Below are positions 12,186 to 23,800 of a stretch of 64,000 nucleotides of DNA, in pieces. Made by a program: the position numbers and the translations under genes. The notes under the pieces are model-generated. The model saw only the letters and a list, made by a program, of their open reading frames with translations. It was not told the DNA's origin and made no database searches. Position 1 is the first letter of the stretch. Each line of letters starts with the position of its first letter. The DNA comes from Rhynchonema sp. JSB1_4 (lineage: Eukaryota > Nematoda > Chromadorea > Monhysterida > Xyalidae), in NCBI GenBank assembly GCA_030248065.1, contig JASAMV010000638.1, positions 124,001 through 188,000 on the forward strand. The letters are read 5' to 3'.

Positions 12186-15100
12186 CTACGATTCCGGATC
12201 CACCTGATCCGCCTGCATCACCACAACATCATCGCTGTTCTTGAATGTCTGCAATGATTCGAGGTCCATTTCACTGAATTTTCGTTGTTGTTCGTCGACA
12301 ATGCCAAGACGCGGTTTGGAACCGGAACTGCACAGTTGCGTCGGGCTGCTGCTCGACTCAGACTTGGACTTTGACGATGCATTGGTGGCCGTGGTGGTGA
12401 CGTGGACATCGTCAGCATCGTCAGACACCGAACTCGTCGGACTCGTCTCGCGTTCGTCCAAGTCTGGCTCATCCTCGTGCACGAATGTGGGACGACGTGG
12501 TGTGCGTGCACGCACTGAATTGAGATGAATATGGTTTGACGGCAAAGGGGGAATATGGTTCAATGGCAGAATGTGGGAACATTAGAAACCTGCACCGACC
12601 GTTTCTATCACCATCCCTCGGCGGCGTCACCCTTTCCTCGTTCTCGTCGCTCTGTTTCTCCAACGGGCCACACAACTCCTTCATAAGTGAAGCACGATCG
12701 TAGGCCGATGGGGTTACCGTACCACCTGAATATTGGTCAACTAACTTGGAACTGCATCGTTGCCAAAAACAATAAATGAATTTACATAGTTGAACCACGC
12801 ATCCAGAAACATACCGACGGTGGATTCATGTGGGAAGAGCACAGCCGGTTTGCGGAAGAAGTACGTGAACGGATAATAGAGCAGATTGTTGCAGTTGCTG
12901 CTGTAGATGTCAGCGTAGCGTTCAGCCTGGGAAAATAAAGATTTCTTACCCTTTTACTTTTACTTCATTCTTTGTGCCCATACCTGACTGGCGAAAAATG
13001 TCGCTCGCGATCCGCTGCGGAACAACGAACCGAGCATGCCGTAGGACTGGTCCATTTTGTGCGTCAAATCCTGTAAAATTGTTTGCAGTTGAGCTAAAAC
13101 TAAAAAAAGCAACGGAAAGTCACTACCAACCCGCATGGCCTTGGTCACAGCATGTACATTGGGCACGACCGTGGAAGACGAGTCCATATCCCTGCAAAAG
13201 AAAACGCATGAAAACTTAAAAAACAACTGAAAAAATAATCTAGCAGCAGCTAACTGAAAAACATAGTAGCTTTAAAATTAAAAAATCCATCCCTACTTGT
13301 ACATTTCGCCGAGAATGTGATCGAGACTTTGCAGTTTCTGGAAGTTCTGATAATCCTGAGTCCATGTTTTGAGTTCCGGGTCCAGTTCGGGCACGACAAG
13401 GAACGTGCGCCAGCCACGGGACTGAAAAATTCTCATTTCTTATATTTTTTTATGAAACAGAACTTCAAATATTTAGATGTGTACACCTTTTTCGATCTGA
13501 GCACGTCGCCGAAAATGTGATCGCCAATGTACAACACGTCCTTGCCGCGCGCCTTCACCATCTTCGTGAACACCGAACATGAACCTGAGATTCCAAACAA
13601 AATATTTTTTAGTTCTTATAAAGTTGTCTTTTTGTCTTTTGCTCACCTCCTGAGTAGACAGTGCCCGAACGCAGCGATCCCGTGTGCATGCCGATTTTGA
13701 GGGCACCGGTTTTCGCGTCCACCTGAAAACACAAATTCATGTACAAATACAAAAATTCACACAGAAAAACAGTTGAAAAGTCCACCCCACATACCTCTCT
13801 GAACACAGTTCCCTCAGCAAACCACAACGGCTTGCGCGCGTCAACAATGACAAAGTCGAAATACGACGCCCAGTCTTCACCCAGCAGGTACGTCATGATA
13901 TCCTGAATCATAAAGGCAAAAACATAGGTACTGTATGTACAAGGGTCTGGACTTAAACGTGCGGCGCTAAAGGCCTAACTATGCTTCGTTCTCTGAGAGA
14001 ACAAAGAACAAATTCTCGCGCGCTGATTGGCTGTTGAACATACGTGGACCGGACCAATCAGCACGCGAGAATTTGTTCTTTGTTCTCTGAGAGAACGAAG
14101 TATAGTTAGGCCTTTATATTCAAATTGTCCACCTACCTTTGTGTACCTGTACCCACTGTTTGTGAGCAGGAATGTCTTTGCGCGTTGTTTCATGCGCATC
14201 AACAACTGCGGCAGACGTTCGTCACGAATCACGTACTTGTCCATGTCCTCAACTGTGCGCGCCTTCATTGGACCCTGAATCAACAAGGTGGCCTGTCAGT
14301 ATTGGATGTTTTTGTTATTATCTCTGTTGTAGGAGGAAAATACTGCAGGCGCAGTCCATTCAGGCGCTCATGAGACGATTCCACCTATTTCGAAATATAT
14401 TTCGAAAGCAAAAAACGAGAATCAAGAATGCAATATCAGTCACGCAAGCACTATTTCTTTTCTTCTCAATATATTTCAAAACACGTGGGAATGTCTCAGG
14501 CGTCTCGTGAGGATTGACTATACGCTGGCCATGCCACCAATGGGCATGATAACAAATCAGCGAGGGGCACGAAGACAAGGATTTTTTATGATAAGAGGGG
14601 GCCAAACACAAAAATCGAGTGATGATATGGTGCACCTCGACATGTATCCAATCAATAGCACCCCTGACATCACGGAAGATCGATCGATATGAGATCTGTA
14701 CATCACCACATTGCACTGACGTTCTGTCCGGCGTGCTGCAAAGTGTGACTTTGGTGTGATAAGCACATCTGAAGATCTCGTTTGCTTTATTTGAACTGCC
14801 AGTTGTGCTTTTTCGGTTATTCGTTTCGACTATTTGCTGTGCCATCCAGCGGTGCATCAGATCTTGGTCAGTGCGAGACACACCAAAAACATACACACGG
14901 TTGCTTTCGTCCATGTTCGCGTAAAAATGTTCATCATGTCAACATTTCCACGGGTCATAGATGGGCATGATCACAATTTATCGGTTTTATTCAAGTCACT
15001 CGTAAGTGAAATACGATATCCGCCAAAACCAAAGAACCCGACCGGTCCCATCCGGGCATGTTGTCGTACATGTCGACCAGGCAGGCGAGGATGTAGGTTT

Positions 15101-16122
15101 CAGGCAGATTGAACAGCGTATTCAGCACGTAAACACGACTTTCGGTCAGATGCAGGAATTTGTTCGGATACAACACCTCGATCTCGTGCCTGATGTGACA
15201 AGGCGGATGTTATCATGTGCACGTCATTGACATGCGGAAGTTAATTTCAATTTATTCAGTATACAGTCACCCGCTCACCGAAGAGTATCAGACTTGGCGA
15301 TCGGATCGGGCCTGACTGGGTCACGCACGTAAGCTTTTTCTAATTTAGGATATGCCGAGATTTACTGATGCGACCAATTTCGACCGGCGTAGTTTTTTAA
15401 ATTTTGCCTATGTGTTCAGGAGCAACTCTGCGTTTGTCGAAATCTGTGGCACCGTTGGCAAGATGTTCTCCTGATAAGAAAGTCACGTGACGAAGGCTGA
15501 ACCGATCTGATGATCCAGGTCCGATGAACCGATCTAACACAATGAAATGAAGACTCACGGTTTCATGTAGTAGAATCCATGCACGCCGACCAAAATATTG
15601 CCATAAGCATCGACCTTGAGCAGATTGCCGTACTCCATGTCGAACCAGAGACCACTGAATAAAAATTAAGAGAAATATATTGAGTGCAATGGAAGAGAAA
15701 ATAAGAAAGCTCACCGAACGGGAAAGTGCGGTACGTAGATGAACTTGCGCAGATCTTCGGGATAGCCGACTGAGATGAGACGTTCAATGCACAGCTCGAA
15801 GGCCATTTGCTCGAATGCCGGCGACTTGTAACCTGAAATTCATCCAAAATGTTACCGAAGAATTTAGATTTATAAAAATCGTAGGCTCTCACCCGCCAGT
15901 GTATAATCCATGTCGAAGCCATAGAACTTGATCTTGGACAGTTGCAGACTTCGATTGACAAACACCCTGCAAAATCAGGCAAGATTATACGATCAGAAAT
16001 AGTCATACAGAATACTTTTTTTAGATTTCATTATTTGTTGATAAATTTGTCAAAAAGCAATTTCTGTACCGATGCGCGGGAGCTTGCTTTAAAGATACGG
16101 AATGAGATCTATCACGATCCAT
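12186..16122 (-). CDS. NT5C2-like cytosolic purine 5'-nucleotidase (HAD family), 622 aa
   Basis: HAD-superfamily phosphatase that, in the family, dephosphorylates IMP/GMP. Exons from the 5' end: 16070-16122, 15893-15966, 15715-15832, 15559-15654, 15279-15311, 15015-15189, 14636-14695, 14137-14274, 13795-13902, 13647-13722, 13487-13584, 13297-13421, 13131-13191, 12984-13070, 12815-12926, 12600-12725, 12186-12514; all phases agree. [20 protein letters not shown] is followed by MDYTLAG, giving the nucleophile motif DMDYT. Later family landmarks are [79 protein letters not shown] and FPHESTV. The start ATG gives a short Ser-rich leader. It is longer than human NT5C2 (561 aa), mainly through a C-terminal Ser/Thr/Asp-rich tail after residue 513. 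Ends of exons 6, 15 and 16 are the least certain junctions. Confidence 0.93.
13970..14114. mobile_element. 145-bp foldback MITE in an NT5C2 intron
   Basis: Near-perfect inverted repeat: starts AAGGCCTAACTATGCTTCG and ends with its complement (one mismatch), with arms of about 59 bp around a small loop. Flanked by TA on both sides, as expected for a Tc1/mariner-type non-autonomous element. It lies within the intron between the exons at 14137 and 13902 and does not touch the splice sites. Confidence 0.8.
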
Positions 16123-17222
16123 TGGTGTGGGTAATTGTCGTCATCGACGGATTATTGTGAGCTTATTTGGTACAAGTTTTCAAGATTTGGATTTTCTAAA
16201 ATGTTAGGCTTGGTTTTGACTAAAAAATGGAGTACATGTACTGTACATGTAGTTGAAAAGCGAAACATGCCGTAGGCTGACGTGGACAAATGCTATGCAG
16301 ACAACTGCGCGCAAATGTACGTGAACAAAAGCGTACGAAGTTTCTGGAGAAAACAAATGAATGTGCTTTGATCAGCACACTAAGCTGGTTGTCGTACAAG
16401 TTGTCCGACAAGGTTGACTGATTGTGGATTGCCCGGGCCGGGTACTTTTATTATGGGTTCATCGAAACAAACACTACCCTGTTACTTGATCTTGGTTTGG
16501 TGATTGGGACCCCATAACAAATTTATGTCCAAAGGTCACTGATAACAGCTATAATTTATACTGGTGACAAGGTATATGTAGGTTAGGTATGGTTTCCAGG
16601 CCTACCCAATGAGGTTGAACTAAATTAATGACAAGCACGGATATGCACAAGAAGGTAAATATTATAAAGTTGCTATTCGTGGATGCAAACCGAATAATAA
16701 ATACAGTACATACGTTACGTATGTATACCAAGACATTGGACACCCGTACAACAGTTCAAACTGGGCAAGAGCGTATTGCCAAACAAGTATGTGTAGGTCA
16801 ATGGCCAAAATTAAGTTATCATCATCCAAAAGTCTTGCTTGACAAAACAAATCAAACACCTTTCTCAGCTTAGCACAGGAAACGTCACTGAAAAACGGCA
16901 TCAAAAATGAAATTTCGGAGCGCAAAACGCATGAGTCCAACTGCCATTTGCAACAACATCGACAAGTCAAACTGAAATGAACACAGGCAGCAAAAAATCG
17001 AAAGCTTCTGGGTCCAGCAGAGTTGCAGGTGAACCCAGACGTGCGTGACAAGAATGCACAATGAGTGAGCATGTTTGGGCTTGCACCTGCTCTCGGTACG
17101 GTAAGTACACAGTGCAACCATGGCAAAATGAGACTCGTGTCGAACGCACACACGCACACGTCAAGCTGGCAGAGGTCGCATGGTCCCTTGATCAGGCGAT
17201 ACACCACACGTGCCTGTACGTA

Positions 17223-17544
17223 TAGTCCGTCCACCAGCTCATGGCACTTTGTGTTGCTGCTGGCCGACTTGTTCCCTTCCTCCACGTTCTAATGAAAGAG
17301 AAATTGAGTTTCCGAAAAAAATTATTTTTGCTCCTAAATTGCTGTCTTTATGAAATCGACGTGTTTTATAGATTTTAATTCAATTTAATTTTAAAATTGA
17401 TCGAATTCAATCGTTTTCGACACATTTTATTATTTTTTTAGTTTTTTGCAAAATCGCTCACACTCGATTTCTCTTTCATTAGAACGTGAAGGGACCAAAC
17501 CAGCCAGCAGCAACACAAAGTGCCATGAGCTGGTGGACGGACTA
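17223..17544. mobile_element. TA-flanked foldback MITE, copy 1
   Basis: Long inverted repeats of roughly 85-100 bp starting TAGTCCGTCCACCAGCTCAT and ending in the complement, around an AT-rich middle. TA is duplicated on both sides. A second copy lies at 19584. Confidence 0.8.
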
Positions 17545-19583
17545 TACGGCTGTACGGCACTCAAATGTGGGCGGGTCACCAGAACAAGCATTATGAGAAA
17601 CGTTTGTGAGAAACGTGTGCACTTGCATAGCAATACACTGGGAATCAAACTGTGGGAAATGACGCAAAACTGGGATTAACCTTTGACAACCAGGTTCTCG
17701 ACCAGGAACTAGTACTTTGGTACATATGGTAACTTCGAACCGAAAGAACCTGCTCGGTGCAAGCAAACCAAGAAACCCACTGTTAAAAAAAGTCTTTGAC
17801 AAAACACAAACGTCAGCCAGCCAGCTTAGCTGATGACTATGGACCTTTGCCAAAGTCAGCGCCGTGGAAAGTCAAAAACTGAACCGGAAACTCGGTAGAA
17901 AACTCACATGCCGGTCATTCATTCAAGTTGCAAAGCTCTGGGGCGACGTTAGCTTGTCTGTGTCTCTCATTGTGTTGTTTTGCGGACAATTTTCTGACAA
18001 CGGTTAGCGCGCGTGTCAGTATTTTGGGACTGATAAATATGGCTTCAATTGGAACAAGCGCACATAAAACAAAAGTGTTGCTTGTTGCGGTCTTTGGAAT
18101 TCAAGCTAATGTGACAGTTTTAGGCGAATGTTCGAGTGCCAAAAAAGGGAACTGAACTGATATGAAGAAGAGAAAAGGGCAAAAAACTTTGAAGTGTTTT
18201 TTCCGAGCGACTTGTTTTGTTTGTGACAAGAAAGCCAGTTTGAATGTGAATGTCTGGAAAGACAGATGTTGACAATGCAGATCTATATTTTTATATTTCT
18301 ATATTTTCCCATTTTCAGCGTTGGAAAAAGCGTCAAAGAGCTAAAAAAAATGCGTCATACTAATTAAAACGCACAGTGGTTTCTGAAAGAGCTGAAGGGG
18401 CACAAAAGGTTTGCGATCAGACCGCAGCTTCATTGATGCCAGAGTTCAAAGCAGGTGTTTATTGCATTTGTTTTCAAGCAAGAGTAAGCAGCAAATTTAC
18501 TGAACAGACAGAGAACAGAGGCCTCGAGACAGTTACAGTGACAGGTGAAAAGCAGCAGTGATGCAAAATCCACCTAACCTGGCGCGCTCAACACAAGAGA
18601 AAAACTGAATTTTTCGCCTCACGTTGACAAATGTTGTAACAAAAATTGGCGATTTCAAAATAAAAGAGATCTCAATTAAAAAAAGGAGAAAATAACAAAA
18701 AAGTTAATTCAGTTCATAACCAACCGATTAGCGGGATCGCGTCTATTAGCGCCTTCCCACGATTCGTCGCTGAGTCGAACTGACGGTGACATTTGTTGCT
18801 GCTGATTGATGGATTGCTCTGACATGACGATTGGGTAATAGGCTTGTGATGATGTTTTCGATTGTTTCTCTGCAATCTTTCTGTCGATGTTCTCAAAACA
18901 CGCGGTATAGAAATGATTATGAAATGTTGGGTATGGAATTTGACGGGACTGAGCTCTTGTTTGCTTTCAGTCAACTAAAAGCACCATGTAAAAATAATAA
19001 CGCGTGTCATGCGACCCCCAAAGAGAACAGTAAACAGAAGCGGCATATTAATGCCAACAAAAGCGGTCAACTGATATTAAAAGTTGGCGCTTGGATATTT
19101 TGACAACATAAAATTCCAACATATTGCAAATCAGAACTTTATCGCGTTATTTATGATGGTCACGTGGTTTCAATAACAGCACAAGGTGACGCACGGTAAC
19201 ATGAGAACGGAAGCCAGCCAGTGAGGTACAGCCAGAAGTTAGGTTCCTACCTACATAGGTATGTTTCTTGCTGAGTTTCGGACCTCAGCTGGAAAATATT
19301 TTGTTGACGTGAATTCCTAGTCGTGCGGAAAACATCCATTCACCAAGAAAATTCCTGTATGACAAAGAGAGACGATAATTAATCATGACACTTTTTGTTG
19401 TCGCATATGTCTAACGACGAAACACACCAAACTTGTATAATTTGGCACGCTTAATATGCCGCATAAGATGTTGTACAGAACACAAGATCTTCGCCAAGTT
19501 TTGGCAATCTGGGTCAACCTTGCGCGTGCTGGTTTATCTGATCCTGAATACAGAATCATGATAATACTGGAGAAACCTACGTA

Positions 19584-19906
19584 TAGTCCGTCCACCAGCT
19601 CATGGCACTTTGTGTTGCTGCTGGCTGGTTTGTTCCCTTCCTCCACGTTCTAATGAAAGAGAAATTGAGTGTGACCGATTTTGAAAAAAATTAAAAAAAT
19701 AATAAAACGGGTCGAAAAAGATTGAATTCGATCAAATTTAAAATTAAATTAAAATCGATAAAACACGTCGATTTCATAAAAACAGCAATTTAGTAACAAA
19801 AAATATTTTTTTTTCGGAAACTCAATTTCTCTTTCATTGGAACGTGGAGGAAGGGAACAAGTCGGCCAGCAGCATCACAAAGTGACATGAGCTGATGGAC
19901 GGACTA
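19584..19906. mobile_element. TA-flanked foldback MITE, copy 2
   Basis: Same family as the copy at 17223: identical TAGTCCGTCCACCAGCTCAT start, complementary end, AT-rich centre and TA duplication. Differences are scattered substitutions and the middle appears inverted relative to copy 1, so these are separate insertions. Confidence 0.8.
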
Positions 19907-20842
19907 TACGTCAATACGTTCATTTTATTGCACTTGAAGACCCAAAAACCGTATGATAAATAAAAAAAGCTAATAACTCTGAACAGCACGTGCAAAATAC
20001 CAGAAAAATGACAGTTTTCGCAGCCAAGCATGGACATTCCAACGCATATAAGCAGCGAAAACAAGCGGCAATGTACGGTGCGTATAGTATAATCTAAAAA
20101 CGAGTTCGGCAAACACTAAAAATAGCCAGTCAGATTACATTATAAGCTTGTACACAAGTGTGGGGTCTGTCAATAGCCGAGCAAACGTGTCTTTCCAATG
20201 ACTAGTGCTGAAGCCGGACCCAGACTCAAGCCGGGTATACTAAACTGGTTGGATAGGCCGCGTGTTATGCTCCTATGACGTTTTGCTCGTCTGTTATTCC
20301 TTTCTGAACGTTAATATTAGTGCCGCGTGTACAAGCAGCTGCCCAGTGCTCGCCCGTAGGGTGCCTTGTTTAGCATTTTCTGAACATTTTGAGCGCTGGG
20401 AAAACCAGGGGCCAAGCACACTACACTGCACTGCGCACTTATACGCGTGGCACCAATATTGAGAACTTATTATGTTGTGCACTGGACCAAGCAGTTGGGA
20501 CCTAAATGCTGACCTGCTGTGTTCAGCCGCTGTAAGCTACTGCTACAAAGCATAGCCGACAAGTCTAGTTCGGTTCGGGTCTGGTTTTTCCGTAATCGAT
20601 AAAATGCACTACTCCAGTGCTCTGCTATCGGTTTGTCCACTGAGAGGAAATTGGAACGGCGCGAAAAATGAGGGTGTAGGACAAATTTTTAAAATTTCGT
20701 TTTTTTGTATAATATGGGGTTGCATATATACGTATGTGGTCGTTCCAGTCTGAGAACTTCAAGGGTAAACTTTATCTTGCACTTAGAAGGCGTGGCAATA
20801 AGAAAGTGACGCAAGAAATGAATAGCAGGATCAACAACGATC

Positions 20843-23800
20843 TCAAAGATCCAAATTTGTCGGAAGAGATAAATGGTGTCTTGGCAGCCGTTTCTGATTC
20901 TTTGACCATGAATTTGCGACTGTCTTTGCGCTGCAGGTTACGCGAAGTGGTGTCACATTGGTGTGCCGTGGTTGCTGCTTGATTGGAGTGCCCATGTGCT
21001 GCGGCACACGCCAGAAGTTGTCCAGCGCGCCGACACCGACAAGAAGAAGCTGATAAATGGGGAGATCCTTGTTGAATAAAAAATTCGCTTGTGCATAAAC
21101 ATAAATGGTATGTCACGCATAAATCATACCGCCATAATCAAAATAATTCCACTGAGTCCGCACAGGTAAACCGAGTGGCGCAGTAGTTCCTGATGGATGT
21201 ACGGAGCACAGCCCTGCGTGAAGCATTAGCAAATGTCCAGTAATCAAAAATTGTCACAAGCCGCCGCCAGTTTATTGTTCAATTTCAATACGGGACAACC
21301 TTCACATGAACATATGATTCGCGGGGCCAATGTATGGGCGGTGCAATGCTTGTGGCTTGACAAATGCCCAAATTCGCGGTGCGAAGCGCCAGACTGGTTG
21401 AACACATGGTCTGAAAAATATGTTCCAATCAGCAGAGCATTCTAGGACGAAAACTCATTGCTAAATGACCACTGCATGAATTAGTTCCTTCCCAGAGTGC
21501 AAATCGGTCGAACCTTGTGGGCCCTGCATATCGGATGCATGTGCAGTCTGTCATCATCACAGTACGTCTCATAAACATGGGCGCATGTGGCACAACATGA
21601 ATTCGGCACGCGTGCACGCGAGTCTGGCGGCACCTGGATTATGTATTTTGTGACAGTTTTCATATCTTGGCAATTGAAATAAAGAGGAAACGCACTACCT
21701 GAGCCCACCAACGGCTGGAAAGCCAAGCCGAGTCAGACAGTGAATCATTCAAGCCACAACATTTCCACTGAAATTTTCGACAAATAAATTTTAAGATTTT
21801 CGATCAAAACAGATTTTCAAGTCACCACAACACCTTGCGTTGAATATTATCCCAGGCCCCAGAATGCGATTCGAAGTTCGGGTCGCCATAACGCTCGAGC
21901 AACGAAGTGTGCACTCGGGAGTCAAATTGAGAGTTGGCCTGTTTGAAATTTTTTTAAAAAAAACTTTTAGAAAATTGGTGTAATTTTGTTAAATTGCGAC
22001 GTCGGAAAGCAAAAATGCTTACTGACAGTTTTGATCGCGAATCCAGACACCACTAGTGTTGTCGTTGCCAATAAAATCACGAAGCACACTGAACCGAGGT
22101 ACTGAAAGGGAAAGCAGTTAGGGAAAAGGGAAGGGGAAATTAGTTTCAATTAGATATTATCACAATAAAAAATAACCTTTTTATATGACTTTTGTCCTTG
22201 CTACAAATGCATAATGAATGATATTTTTTTGTCTGATTTATGCCCATGCATCTCAGTTTTGCACTGCGTAGTTTGCAATATCGTTGATTTTTCTGGCTTC
22301 ACAGGCTTATTCATTAAATTTTACCGTTTATGTCGCAGACTGCAAAACATTATTTGTTGACAATAAAGATAAACATTTATTTATCGATTGTCTAATGTGC
22401 ACTAGTATAGACATAGCAGACGTATACTTGAGATGTTACACTCGTGCTACTTATAAAAATTGGACGGTGTCTCCGTTGGTTTTTACCCATTATATCAAAG
22501 GTAGATATTGGATGCCCGGCCTTGCTGGCTAGTGGCGTTCAATTGGGGTCTTTTTGGAAAAGTCACTGGGTGAATGCCTGGAGACGATGATAAAGAGAGC
22601 ACAGGGAAAAGAGAAACAAAATCTCTGTTTGCAGCACACTTGAACTACTTCATGCATTATACTTACTTACATATTTTTAATCAATGTCTTTTTTCAAGCA
22701 GGAGCACGTGACATTGAATCTCTTTCTACCCATGGAAACTACCAAAGAGAATCAATTTTTGGTGAAAACATACATTTTTTAAACCAGTGCAACTTAGTAC
22801 CCATATGCTTATTCATTGCCTTCAACACGCACTCACAGACAGAGCAGACATGGGATGCTACACACGTGCTATTTATAAAAATTGAACGGTGTCTGCATTG
22901 GTTTTTACCCATTATATTAAAGGTAGCTTTTGGATGCCCGGTCTTGCTGGCTAGTGGCGTTCAATTGGGAAATTTTTGGAAAATTCGCTGGGTGAATGCC
23001 TGGAGATGATGATAAAGAGAACACAGGGAAAAGAGAAAGAAAATCTCTGTTTGCAGCACATTTGAACAATTTCATGCATTATACTTACTTACATATTTTT
23101 AATCAATGTCTTTTTTCAAGCAGGAGCACGTGACATTGAAACTCTTTCTACCCATGGAAACTACCAAAGATAATCAATTTTTGGTGAAAACATACATTTT
23201 TTAAACTGGTGCAACTTAGTACCCATATGCTTATTCATTGTCTTCAACACGCACTCACAAACAGAGCAGACATGGGATGCTACACACGTGCTATTTATAA
23301 AAATTGAACGGTGTCTGCATTGGTTTTTACCCATTATATTAAAGGTAGCTTTTGGATGCCCGGTCTTGCTGGCTAGTGGCGTTCAATTGGGAAATTTTTG
23401 GAAAATTCGCTGGGTGAATGCCTGGAGATGATGATAAAGAGAACACAGGGAAAAGAGAAACAAAATCTCTGTTTGCATCACACTTGAACTATTCCATGCA
23501 TTATACTTACTTACATATTTTTAATCAATGTCTTTTTTCAAGCAGGAGGACGTGACATTGAATCTCTTTCTACCCGTGGAAACTACCAAAGAGAATCAAT
23601 TTTTGGTGAAAACATACATTTTTTAAACCAGTGCAACTTAGTACCCATATGCTTATTCATTGCCTTCAACACGCACTCACAGACAGAGCAGACATGGGAT
23701 GCTACACACGTGCTATTTATAAAAATTGAACGGTGTCTGCATTGGTTTTTACCCATTATATCAAAGGTAGATATTGGATGCCCGGTCTTGCTGGCTAGTG

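Larger units (their letters stand above)
16123..20842. other. Intergenic, no gene recognised; two related MITEs inside
   Basis: No supported exon chain between the 5' end of the NT5C2-like gene and the 3' end of the tetraspanin gene, which lie on the same strand. Apart from the MITE copies at 17223 and 19584, I see only unremarkable sequence. Confidence 0.5.
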
